This document shows positions 8,576 through 16,123 of a DNA stretch of 64,000 nt, piece after piece; within the stretch, counting starts at the first letter, position 1; every line of letters begins with the position of its first letter. A program made the position numbers and the translations under genes. The stretch covers positions 470,646-534,645 of the forward strand of contig JAOZHS010000003.1 in the NCBI GenBank assembly GCA_026014745.1. The letters are read 5' to 3'. Source of the DNA: Candidatus Bathyarchaeota archaeon (GTDB lineage Archaea; Thermoproteota; Bathyarchaeia; Bathyarchaeales; Bathycorpusculaceae). The notes below the pieces were generated by a model. That model was not told the DNA's origin. It made no database searches and worked only from the letters and a program-made list of their open reading frames with translations.

Positions 8576-10417
8576 ATGATGAATAAGAAAACACTTTTCA
8601 CAACAATTTGCATCGCATCAATGTTAATTCTGTCCGTGACAGAAGCTCAGCTGACGCCTCCAACCTCCACAGGCAACTACAACCTCACTTACCACTGTGG
8701 CGCAACCGCAGGATTATTCAGTGAAGAACTGCACGTTTCGGTACCAGCGTCCCTCTACGATTACTATAGCGGGAAAACCATCAAAATCATAGGCGATAGT
8801 GATTACTCAAAACTTGTAACCCCCGACGCAGTCACTCCCATTGCAAAAAACCTCCAAGAACTCACCCGCAACAGCCCACGCAGCGATGAAGCATTCGCCA
8901 ACGCCGTGCTAAATGTAATCCACCAAATTCCCTACCAAACTGACGACGTAAAGTACCCCATAGAGACCCTTGCAGAAAACAATGGCAAATGCGACTCACT
9001 ATCACTTCTGGCTGCCTCAATAATGAAAGCGGGCGGGTTAGACGTAGTTTTGCTCTATTTCAAAGATGTGCACCACATCAACATCGGCGTTTATCTAGAG
9101 GATGAGCCGCAGACAAGCTTGTGGGGGCAAAAACCAACAGGTTACAAATTGAACGGCAAGACTTACTGGATAGCTGAGTGCACGCCCTCAGTGAATTGGA
9201 AAGTTGGAGAAGCGCCGCCCCTGTTAGTTGAAGAGAGACCCTGCATTATTTCGCTCGAAGCAACTGAGAATTCGTCACCTGCAAAAATTTCATCGCAATT
9301 AACCAAGCCGCATGCATCATCAATATCCGTCAATTTAAGCTCTGATGAAAAAAACAGATTCACAATCTCAGGTTCAATTACGCCCGCGTTTGAGAACGCC
9401 ACTGTTTCGGTGTACTTTAGCAAAGATCGAATCTCCTTCAATTCGATGGAAACAAAAACTGACAGACATGGAGAGTACTCTTTTGTTTGGAGCTTTAACT
9501 TAACGGGCACATACTACATTCGAACTAGCTGGAGTGGGAACGAAGAATATGCAGGAGCAGATAGCGAGAGCCTCATGGTGTTCGTTGGATTTCCACAGAC
9601 TTCAATTGAGTTGGATGGGCTTGGATATTATTACACTTTCACGCCTGTAGAAGCCGCCAATCAAGAACTAAAGGCTATGCAAGGAGTTGAGGACTTTTTG
9701 GATTTCCAAGTTTCGGGTCCAGCAGTCTATCTTACTGGCGAATTTATCGTCCTAGAAAATGAACACGACATAATCAAGACAGAGAGCAAAACAGTTACGC
9801 ACAGAAAAATGGATTTGCTGGCAAGTATTTTTGGAAAGATACAATCTTGGCGACACATGCAAATGACAACGCCAGTAGACGTCCCAGCAGGGTCAGTGCC
9901 GGTAAGAGTACCTGACGATTTTGAGCAGACAACCAATAATCAGTTCAGTTTTTTCCTCTGGAGAAGCAGCGAAAGCAGTTACAGTTGCAACATTAGAGGA
10001 GTGGATGATTATGAAATGGGCGAATTAGACAAGTGCTCCCAAACGGCTATTCTAAATACTACGGATCTTGTGACAGAAAACACGTGGTATAAAGTTCAAG
10101 CCCGCATAACACAAGACGGCGTAACAGCGACAGTATATGATTCTGAGGGTAAAAGTATAGAAAGTATTAGCGATGACAACGCGAATTCGAGCCTAGCAGT
10201 AATGCTGACAAATAACAAAGACAGAGTTGTAGCCTTCAAAAACTTGAGCGTAACAATACCAGAACAAACACAGCAAACACAAAGAACGCCGATCATGATT
10301 AAGCTGCTAGCTCTTGGCGCAATAATGGTACTTTTTTTGGGCGCAGTTTCCGTTAAAAGACGCTGTTTTAAATCCGCCTCTTCAAAGCAGGATGCTGAAA
10401 GACGCAACCACTTTTGA
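8576..10417 (+). CDS. Secreted transglutaminase-like protein with membrane anchor
   Basis: About 613 residues from ATG 8576 (a second ATG follows at once). Signal peptide, then a transglutaminase-like core at about 60-230 with the presumed catalytic Cys in NNGKCDSLS, His in VHHINIG and an acidic residue in AECTPS. An Ig-like domain (about 265-350) and a lectin-like region containing FFLWRSS follow, then a C-terminal TM helix (about 575-595). Predicted to act outside the cell, as a peptidase or crosslinking enzyme on surface proteins (inference). The 3' end overlaps that of the opposing gene by 36 bases. A fragment of a paralogue lies at 32093-32209. Confidence 0.75.
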   Translation: MMNKKTLFTTICIASMLILSVTEAQLTPPTSTGNYNLTYHCGATAGLFSEELHVSVPASLYDYYSGKTIKIIGDSDYSKLVTPDAVTPIAKNLQELTRNSPRSDEAFANAVLNVIHQIPYQTDDVKYPIETLAENNGKCDSLSLLAASIMKAGGLDVVLLYFKDVHHINIGVYLEDEPQTSLWGQKPTGYKLNGKTYWIAECTPSVNWKVGEAPPLLVEERPCIISLEATENSSPAKISSQLTKPHASSISVNLSSDEKNRFTISGSITPAFENATVSVYFSKDRISFNSMETKTDRHGEYSFVWSFNLTGTYYIRTSWSGNEEYAGADSESLMVFVGFPQTSIELDGLGYYYTFTPVEAANQELKAMQGVEDFLDFQVSGPAVYLTGEFIVLENEHDIIKTESKTVTHRKMDLLASIFGKIQSWRHMQMTTPVDVPAGSVPVRVPDDFEQTTNNQFSFFLWRSSESSYSCNIRGVDDYEMGELDKCSQTAILNTTDLVTENTWYKVQARITQDGVTATVYDSEGKSIESISDDNANSSLAVMLTNNKDRVVAFKNLSVTIPEQTQQTQRTPIMIKLLALGAIMVLFLGAVSVKRRCFKSASSKQDAERRNHF

Positions 10418-11221
10418 CCGGCGCCACTTAAAATACACAAGCACTGTTGAAGCCAGAGTTAGAACAAATAGAATGAACATGAATAGAAACTCGGGGGGAG
10501 TTCTCTCGAGCAAAGGGAAGTGGGAAAGCGAGAAGTAAGCCGTTGCTGAAAGGTAGTCCCCTTTTTCACCGGTTGCAAATACCTTGATAATGTAGTCTCC
10601 GCTTGGAAGATTCTCTAGGGTACAGTTTTCGCTAAGTTCACCGTTATAGTGGGTATCCATTTTTTTCCAATCCCACATTAAATAGGAAGCAGCAGAAAAG
10701 TTGGTGTTAACCGTAAAAGTTAGGGGCACAGTATCGGTGTAGGTTTGGTTTGTTGGAGAAAGAATTGTCAGAACGGGTACGACGTAGTGTGAATCCACGG
10801 GGAAGGTTCGATATGTTGAGAGGTCATTGGCGTAAGCGTATATGGTGTGGTTACCTTCTGTGAGACCTTCTACGATGATACTGGTTCTATATGATGTGAT
10901 GTCTTGGTCAAACGGAGAGTAGTACCACTTGTTCACCGTGAGGTTTCTCAGATACACCAAGGGTTGCTCATCGATGCTATACGATATGAAGTTGACTTTT
11001 GGCGGTTCAGCGGGTCCCTCTTTAACATAAGTTACTGTGATTGTTAGGTTTACGGTGCTGTTTTGGTAACTGTAATGAAGCCTTGAGTCAATGGCATCGG
11101 TGGGAAAGAAGATTCTAACTTGAGTAGTTGCGGGTTGAGGGTTTGCCAAAACAAAAGGAAACATCGCTTGCAAAACGATTAAGGTCAATATAGAAAATAG
11201 GGCTAATTTTTTTCCGTTCAT
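10382..11221 (-). CDS. Secreted membrane-anchored Ig-like surface protein
   Basis: 279 residues. Signal peptide (1-26, ends LANPQP), two beta-rich domains with motifs GNHTIYAYANDLS and SGDYIIKVFATGEKG, many N-glycosylation-type NxT/S sites, and a C-terminal TM helix (about 245-265) with a basic tail (FKWRRSK). Same architecture as the tandem genes at 1-1548. It converges on the transglutaminase-like gene with 3' overlap, and both share the GTCAA operator. No catalytic motif; function unknown. Confidence 0.75.
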   Translation of the reverse strand: MNGKKLALFSILTLIVLQAMFPFVLANPQPATTQVRIFFPTDAIDSRLHYSYQNSTVNLTITVTYVKEGPAEPPKVNFISYSIDEQPLVYLRNLTVNKWYYSPFDQDITSYRTSIIVEGLTEGNHTIYAYANDLSTYRTFPVDSHYVVPVLTILSPTNQTYTDTVPLTFTVNTNFSAASYLMWDWKKMDTHYNGELSENCTLENLPSGDYIIKVFATGEKGDYLSATAYFSLSHFPLLERTPPEFLFMFILFVLTLASTVLVYFKWRRSKVVASFSILL

Positions 11222-11263
11222 TGCCTCAAGGGACTGTTAATTTTTTGGCTTAAGTGCTTTTTC

Positions 11264-11279
11264 GTCAAACTTTCTTGAC
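11264..11279 (-). promoter_or_regulatory. GTCAA-N6-TTGAC operator, third copy
   Basis: GTCAAACTTTCTTGAC, the reverse complement of the element at 8524-8539 with no change. It lies about 45 bases upstream of the minus-strand gene at 10382-11221, just before its TATA-like CTTAAG. This is the position expected for an activator next to the basal promoter. Confidence 0.65.
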
Positions 11280-11309
11280 TAAGCAAACAGCCACTCGGCT
11301 ATAGTTACT

Positions 11310-11326
11310 AATAGGCGCCAAATAGG
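11310..11326. repeat. Short dispersed repeat, copy 3
   Basis: AATAGGCGCCAAATAGG, 9 bases beyond the 3' end of the molybdopterin-fold gene (11335). It differs by one base from the copy at 5206-5222, which sits at the same distance from another minus-strand stop codon. Confidence 0.5.
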
Positions 11327-11334
11327 TGGTCAGG

Positions 11335-11838
11335 TTAAGTTACGGTGATTGAGACTACGCCTTTAACCCACCGCTGCGCATACTGGTCGCCACCAATTAC
11401 GAGGCGCAGGGGGCCTTCGCCGCCGCCCTTCAAGTCGGTCAGGGGGGCTCCGTCTTTGGCGTAGGCAAGCAGGGTGCTGTTGTTTTGGGCATCCTTGAGA
11501 AGCAGCGTTGAGCCGTAAGCGTCTGAAGCCTGTACATAAACCGAAGTTGCATTGCTCGATACCTCAACAAGGCCGAGCAGGTCTTTTAGGAGAACCCCCG
11601 TGTAGTTGAAGACGCCGTTCTCTTGGGGACTACCGCTCGAAACAAGGGTGGCTTGGACGGTAACGGGGGGGAGGGCGTCTATTTCGGCAAGGGTAAGATT
11701 CTGGGGGCTGCCCACGTTGCCCTTGATTTGAAGCGTTCCCTCTGATGCGTTTATGGGATGCGCATAATAGTAGAGCGGAACAAGGGCTAAAATTAGGACT
11801 GCGAAGAAGGCGATTACGAGTTTTGTGTTTGACTTCAT
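11335..11838 (-). CDS. Small secreted/anchored protein with sulfite-oxidase-like molybdopterin-binding fold
   Basis: 167 residues with an N-terminal signal anchor (about 6-26). The rest aligns by pattern with the oxidoreductase molybdopterin-binding domain: IKGNVGSPQNLTLAEIDALP at the start, FNYTGVLLKDLL, LLAYAKDGAPL, and GPLRLVIGGD...RWVKGV at the end. The Cys that binds molybdenum in sulfite oxidase is absent (no Cys in the protein), so it may bind something else or be structural. It overlaps the ECF-type gene upstream by ATGA, so the pair form an operon. Confidence 0.75.
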   Translation of the reverse strand: MKSNTKLVIAFFAVLILALVPLYYYAHPINASEGTLQIKGNVGSPQNLTLAEIDALPPVTVQATLVSSGSPQENGVFNYTGVLLKDLLGLVEVSSNATSVYVQASDAYGSTLLLKDAQNNSTLLAYAKDGAPLTDLKGGGEGPLRLVIGGDQYAQRWVKGVVSITVT

Positions 11839-12422
11839 AGGGGCACCTTTGGGTTTGGTGGTTTTTTGGTTAAACCAATCTTTTTGACCCGAACAAGAAG
11901 CAGGTTGGCTAAATAGCCGCCTATACCGCCGCTAATAGCCGCCACCACCATCAAAAAAGCCAAAACCACAGGGGGCAAAACAAGCACCAAAGAACCGACA
12001 AGAAAAGTGCCTACTGCGTTGGCGAGGGCGGAGGCTATGATGCAGCAGGCAAGGCAGCAGGCTTTGTGACGGGTGATTAAAAGGAAGGCGTCTATGGCTA
12101 GGCCGGGCCCAAGGTAGATGACAAAGGAGAGCAGGCCGAAGTTTCCGTAAGGCATGACTAGGCTCATGCAGGCTTGGATGAGGGCGGTTAGGGTGGCGGC
12201 GCCTTTTTTTTGGATTAAGCCGTAGGCCATGACTAGCCACATCATGTAGAAGCCTCCTGCGACGGCTCCTGTGGGGATGTCTAGGGGTCCGGTTATTGTG
12301 CCTATGAGGGGGCGGAGGAGTTCTTTGGAGGCTATGCCCATGCTGGCGAAGAGGGCGGTTAGGACTAGGTCTGTGGTTGCGATTTTTAGGTATGATTTTG
12401 GTGGTTGGATTTGGGGTTGCAT
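11835..12422 (-). CDS. ECF-type transporter S component-like membrane protein
   Basis: 195 residues, about six TM helices, with a topology like substrate-binding S components of ECF (energy-coupling factor) vitamin/metal importers: TTDLVLTALFASMGIASKE near the start and many Gly-rich helices. No ECF ATPase or T component is in the window, so it would have to share a module encoded elsewhere. It is the first gene of a two-gene operon with the molybdopterin-fold protein and is divergent from a second such protein, with twin operators between them. The substrate is unknown. Confidence 0.65.
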   Translation of the reverse strand: MQPQIQPPKSYLKIATTDLVLTALFASMGIASKELLRPLIGTITGPLDIPTGAVAGGFYMMWLVMAYGLIQKKGAATLTALIQACMSLVMPYGNFGLLSFVIYLGPGLAIDAFLLITRHKACCLACCIIASALANAVGTFLVGSLVLVLPPVVLAFLMVVAAISGGIGGYLANLLLVRVKKIGLTKKPPNPKVPL

Positions 12423-12470
12423 ATGGGACGCCGTTGTTATTTGCTAATCATATCGTTGGCTAAACAATCG

Positions 12471-12537
12471 CCGACATGCTTATATAATAATATCGGTAAC
12501 TTGGACAACAACCGACATAACCACACAGTAATGTCGG
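12471..12537. promoter_or_regulatory. Twin operators CCGACAT-N12-ATRTCGG in a divergent promoter
   Basis: CCGACAT at 12471-12477 pairs with ATATCGG at 12490-12496, and CCGACAT at 12512-12518 pairs with ATGTCGG at 12531-12537. Both have exactly 12-base spacers. The first surrounds the plus-strand TATA box (TTATATAATA, about 12479-12490); the second lies over and just after the expected start of transcription. This is the geometry of a repressor blocking TBP and polymerase. It serves the plus gene at 12568 and possibly the divergent ECF-type gene. Confidence 0.7.
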
Positions 12538-12567
12538 CAAGTTGAAAAACAAGAAAGGAGAACCAAA

Positions 12568-13608
12568 ATGACCCAACAAACCAAAACCAAAACACTCACC
12601 CTAACCCTCCTAATAATCCTCGCTGCAACAGCCCTAACCGCAACCACAACCGCCCTACCATCCACCGCTACCCTCACCCTCAAATCAGGCACCAACACAA
12701 CAGTCCTAACCGCAGCAGACATACTCGCCATGCCCGCCTACACCGGCATCGGCGCAGTCCGAAGCGGCGGCTCCATCAGCCCCAGCACAATCGGCAGCTA
12801 CACCGGCGTACCCCTCCTCTACCTCTGCAACCTAATCGGAGGCATCCAACCCACCAGCTACATCAAAATCACCGCCAGCGACGGCTACTCAACCATGCTA
12901 AGCTACGACCAAGTCCACGATAACAACTTCGTCCAATACGACATAAACACCAACACCGTCATAACAGACCAAGACCCCCTCATCATCGTTGCCTACGCAA
13001 AAGACGGAGCAGAATTAACCCATGACCTAGGTGCACCATTCAGAGATGTAGTAGTCAGCGAAGACGGCATGGCAACTTATGGCAACGTCATGGTCAAATA
13101 CATCAGCAGCATCGAAGTCATCAATCCCCCAACAACCCCCCTGAGTTGCCAGACTACTGACAGCAGCGGCGCAGCCCAAAGCACCTTTAACGCGGGAGAA
13201 AACGTCTACCTCAAACTCACCGGTCTCTCGGCATCCACAAGCTACCCCGTATATGTTGTTGACGACGTCGCAACTTGGACCGTTCGCGTGGCGCTCCCTA
13301 CCCCTGTTTCTGGATCTGCCAACAGCGTCACCACGGACAGTTCAGGAAATCTTGCCCCAACCAGCATCTACCCCAACGCTGCCCCAGGCAAATACGACAT
13401 AATCTTAGACGTCAACAGCGACGGCATATACGACGAAGGCGACCTCTTGATTAACAACGTCGTAACCACCGCAGGCGTATTTGTCCTACCTGAATACAGC
13501 CTCGGAGCCTTCGCAGCCATCACCGCATGCTTCGCCGCCCTAATCGCCTACGCAGCCCTAAAAGCAAAAACCGCCAACCCCCTGCTCAACTCGAACAGAC
13601 GGTTCTAA
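12568..13608 (+). CDS. Secreted molybdopterin-fold surface protein with C-terminal anchor
   Basis: 346 residues. Signal peptide (about 8-30), a molybdopterin-binding-like domain (about 35-190; LTAADILAMP, GSYTGVPLLYL, ASDGYSTMLSYDQV, FRDVVVSEDG), an Ig-like domain, then VLPEYSLG before a TM helix (about 312-332). The same LPEY-hydrophobic ending occurs in the phosphoesterase at 14410-15444 and may be a shared sorting signal. SD GGAG lies 8 bases before ATG. No molybdenum-ligating Cys can be placed. Transcribed from the twin-operator promoter. Confidence 0.72.
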   Translation: MTQQTKTKTLTLTLLIILAATALTATTTALPSTATLTLKSGTNTTVLTAADILAMPAYTGIGAVRSGGSISPSTIGSYTGVPLLYLCNLIGGIQPTSYIKITASDGYSTMLSYDQVHDNNFVQYDINTNTVITDQDPLIIVAYAKDGAELTHDLGAPFRDVVVSEDGMATYGNVMVKYISSIEVINPPTTPLSCQTTDSSGAAQSTFNAGENVYLKLTGLSASTSYPVYVVDDVATWTVRVALPTPVSGSANSVTTDSSGNLAPTSIYPNAAPGKYDIILDVNSDGIYDEGDLLINNVVTTAGVFVLPEYSLGAFAAITACFAALIAYAALKAKTANPLLNSNRRF

Positions 13609-13642
13609 GAGCCCCCACCAAGGGGAGCTCCTCCTTATTTTT
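13609..13642 (+). terminator. Probable terminator (GC hairpin plus T-run)
   Basis: Directly after the stop codon, GAGCCCC and GGGGAGCTC form an imperfect GC stem, followed by CTTATTTTTTTTC. It fits a transcription end for the 12568 gene, though the next gene starts only 25 bases later. Confidence 0.5.
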
Positions 13643-13666
13643 TTTCAACACTCAGAGGAATCCCAC

Positions 13667-14389
13667 ATGACATCCAAAAAGTCAACCTCAACCGCTAACA
13701 AAAAAATCGCCATAATAGCAGCAGTTATTGTTCTTGTGGTATCTTTGGCGATTGTGCAAGCCCAACTAAACCTTTTACAAAACTCCAACAACCCAAACAC
13801 AAACGTGCCAAGCCCAACACCCGGCGCTATTTCATCAGCATCCCCCACGGCAACAGCAACACCAACTGCTTCACCTAAACCGACCCCAAAGACAGACCCA
13901 ACACAAAGCCCCACCCAAACGTCGGCACCCGCACCAACAGCCACCCCAACACCTACGCCAAGCGCTTCACCCATACCCGACTGGAACGTTTCCATAACAG
14001 GCAACGTCAACAGCCCCCAAACACTCAGCCTAAGCCAAATCGAAGCTCTACCCGCCACAACCATTAATGCTACTCTAAGGTCCAGCGGGCACCCCGAAGA
14101 CAACGGCGACTACCAATTCACAGGCGTAACCCTTTGGAGCCTACTGCAACAGGCGGAAATCAAGGCGGGTGCATCTATGGTTACGGTCAGGGCTTCGGAT
14201 GGTTTTAGTGCTTTGTTTTTGGTTTCAGAAGTTGAGGGTAATTCTCAGGTTCTGCTGGCTTATCTCAAAGATGGGCAACCGATACAGGTTGAGGCGCAAG
14301 GTGGAGACGGCCCAGTTCGGCTGGTTGCGGGTTCTGATGTGTATGCGAACCGATGGGTCAAGTTCGCAGTAGGCATCGAAGTCACATAA
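13667..14389 (+). CDS. Membrane-tethered molybdopterin-fold protein with Pro/Thr stalk
   Basis: 240 residues. N-terminal TM anchor (about 10-32), a long low-complexity Pro/Thr/Ser stalk (about 40-110), then a C-terminal molybdopterin-binding-like domain (about 113-240; ITGNVNSPQTLSLSQIEALP, YQFTGVTLWSLL, LLAYLKDGQPI, GPVRLVAGSDVYANRWVK). Closest in the window to the 11335 protein; the same domain with the anchor at the opposite end from the 12568 and 39501 proteins. No Cys ligand. Probably co-transcribed with the phosphoesterase 20 bases downstream. Confidence 0.75.
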   Translation: MTSKKSTSTANKKIAIIAAVIVLVVSLAIVQAQLNLLQNSNNPNTNVPSPTPGAISSASPTATATPTASPKPTPKTDPTQSPTQTSAPAPTATPTPTPSASPIPDWNVSITGNVNSPQTLSLSQIEALPATTINATLRSSGHPEDNGDYQFTGVTLWSLLQQAEIKAGASMVTVRASDGFSALFLVSEVEGNSQVLLAYLKDGQPIQVEAQGGDGPVRLVAGSDVYANRWVKFAVGIEVT

Positions 14390-14409
14390 ACATCAATGGA
14401 GAAAAGAGA

Positions 14410-15444
14410 ATGGTTTACTCAAAAAAACACAATTTACGTCTAATTTCAATTTTGTTAGTGTCTTTGGTGGCGTTTGGCGGCGTTGCCCTATCAGGGGTTG
14501 TTAATGCGCAGACCACACCATCACCCACTACCTTTTCGGTTATTTGGATAAGCGACACCCAATACCTTTCTGAAGTGTACCCCGCATACTATGACAACCT
14601 CTGCCAATGGATAGTAAACAACGTCGACACCTACAACATCAAAATGGTAGTGCACACAGGAGACCTCGTCAACGTCCCCACCTCCAACACGCAATGGACC
14701 AACGCTAACCACTCCATGAGCCTACTCTTAGACAACAACAGCCCCTACTGCTGGGATGCAGGCAACCATGACTATGAATCCAATTATTGGATTGGCAACC
14801 AATACAGTGCCTTTGACCCCGACGTGATGGCTACAAAACCGTATTGGGTGAGCACCTGTTTTGACGGGTTAAGCACGGCAGTCCACTTCAACGTGGCAGG
14901 ATGGGAATGCCTCATCATAAACCTCGCTTTCAACGCAAACGAGACTACGCTGGCTTGGGCAAACAACCTCTTAGACACATACCATGGAGCTCATGCGATT
15001 GTGGCGACCCACGCTTATCTGGATCAATACGGAGGCTATAATGCTTGGGCGGTGAACCTCAAAAAAACAGTTTTAGACCCGCACAGCAACGTGTTCTTGA
15101 CGCTAAGTGGACACTTCCACCCTGAGACAGGTTTTCGTACGCAGGTGGGTGAGCGGTATGAATTGTGCTTTAACCAGCAAGACGCCGACGCTGAAAAAGG
15201 CGCAGCCGCCGCCCGAATCTTAACTTTCAACCTTCGAGAAAAAACCTTAACCGTTCAGACCTATAACGTCTACACAGACCAATTTAACACTGATACAAAC
15301 AATCAATTCACTTTAGACATCGCAAGCGCAGTGCCCTCGGGGCTGTTTGTGCTTCCAGAGTACCAGTTTGTGGGGGTTTCGGCTGTGGCGGCGTGTTTTG
15401 CTGCGGCAGGGGTTTTTGTTGTTGGGAAGCGGCGTTTGGGCTAA
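14410..15444 (+). CDS. Secreted metallophosphoesterase with C-terminal anchor
   Basis: 344 residues from ATG 14410, which has GGAG 8 bases before it; an upstream in-frame start would overlap the previous gene. The signal peptide ends at about 33 (VVNAQ). Calcineurin-like motifs: WISDTQ (D-x-Q rather than the usual D-x-H), VHTGDLVN, AGNHDYE, IVATHAYL and SGHFHPE. These supply a dinuclear metal site. C-terminal LPEYQFVG then TM helix and KRRLG. Close paralogue of the gene at 25266-26522. Substrate unknown; acts outside the cell. Confidence 0.85.
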   Translation: MVYSKKHNLRLISILLVSLVAFGGVALSGVVNAQTTPSPTTFSVIWISDTQYLSEVYPAYYDNLCQWIVNNVDTYNIKMVVHTGDLVNVPTSNTQWTNANHSMSLLLDNNSPYCWDAGNHDYESNYWIGNQYSAFDPDVMATKPYWVSTCFDGLSTAVHFNVAGWECLIINLAFNANETTLAWANNLLDTYHGAHAIVATHAYLDQYGGYNAWAVNLKKTVLDPHSNVFLTLSGHFHPETGFRTQVGERYELCFNQQDADAEKGAAAARILTFNLREKTLTVQTYNVYTDQFNTDTNNQFTLDIASAVPSGLFVLPEYQFVGVSAVAACFAAAGVFVVGKRRLG

Positions 15445-15564
15445 GGGTTCGCGGCTTTTTCGTCTTTTTCTTTTTTCAAAACTTTGCCTTGTTTAAGCTT
15501 CAAGTTTTTGAGGGGTGGAAATTATTTATATTAGCCAAAGACTCATCCAAAGGCAGGGCAAACA
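15445..15564 (+). promoter_or_regulatory. Promoter of mobBA
   Basis: A TATA-like ATTTATATTAG at about 15524-15534 is about 26 bases before a likely start of transcription near 15552, giving a leader of about 12 bases to the mobB ATG at 15565. No operator could be seen. Confidence 0.5.
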
Positions 15565-16119
15565 ATGGTTCTGGTCGTTGCGGCAGTAGGCGTAAGCGGG
15601 TCAGGAAAAACAACCACCTTAGAATACTTAGTAAGTAAACTCTCCGAGGAAGGTTACCAAGTGGGCGCCATCAAACATGTCCACCATAAAGGCTTCACCA
15701 TAGACACCTCGGGCACCAACACCTGGCGCTATGCAAAAGCAGGCTCCAAAATCATCGTAGCTATCTCCCCCGAGGAAGTTGACATCATAAAAAAGACAAA
15801 TCTGGAGCTTGAAAGCCTCGACCAAGTCATCGCCCTACTCGAAAACGAGAAACTCGACATCATCTTCATAGAGGGCTTTCATAAACTCATAGCCAAACGG
15901 TCCGATGTCCCCAAAATCGTAACCGCCAAAGACCAAGAGGGACTAAAGCAGACATTAGAGGGCACGTCCCCGCCGATTCTTGCGGCAACAGGCTTATTCT
16001 CCCGCGACACAGAACAAACAAGCATCAACGGGGTAGAAATAATTAAAATTCCTGAAGAAGGCGCACACCTCATCAGCTTAATCAAAGAAGAGCTAAAAGC
16101 TCGACAATCGGGGGTTTAG
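15565..16119 (+). CDS. mobB: Molybdopterin-guanine dinucleotide biosynthesis protein MobB
   Basis: 184 residues. P-loop GVSGSGKTTT (about 9-18), IKHVHHKGFTIDTSGTNTWR (about 37-56) and FIEGFHK (about 110) are the MobB GTPase signatures. It assists MobA in attaching GMP to molybdopterin for formate- and formylmethanofuran-dehydrogenase type enzymes. It lies 4 bases upstream of mobA and near fdhD and fwdDBAC, so the block supplies and uses the bis-MGD cofactor. Confidence 0.93.
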   Translation: MVLVVAAVGVSGSGKTTTLEYLVSKLSEEGYQVGAIKHVHHKGFTIDTSGTNTWRYAKAGSKIIVAISPEEVDIIKKTNLELESLDQVIALLENEKLDIIFIEGFHKLIAKRSDVPKIVTAKDQEGLKQTLEGTSPPILAATGLFSRDTEQTSINGVEIIKIPEEGAHLISLIKEELKARQSGV

Positions 16120-16123
16120 AGAC

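Noticed and set aside
13790..14000. Tandem-repeat-like DNA or CRISPR-like array
   Set aside because: It is the low-complexity Pro/Thr/Ser stalk coding sequence; no evenly spaced identical repeats are present here or elsewhere in the window.
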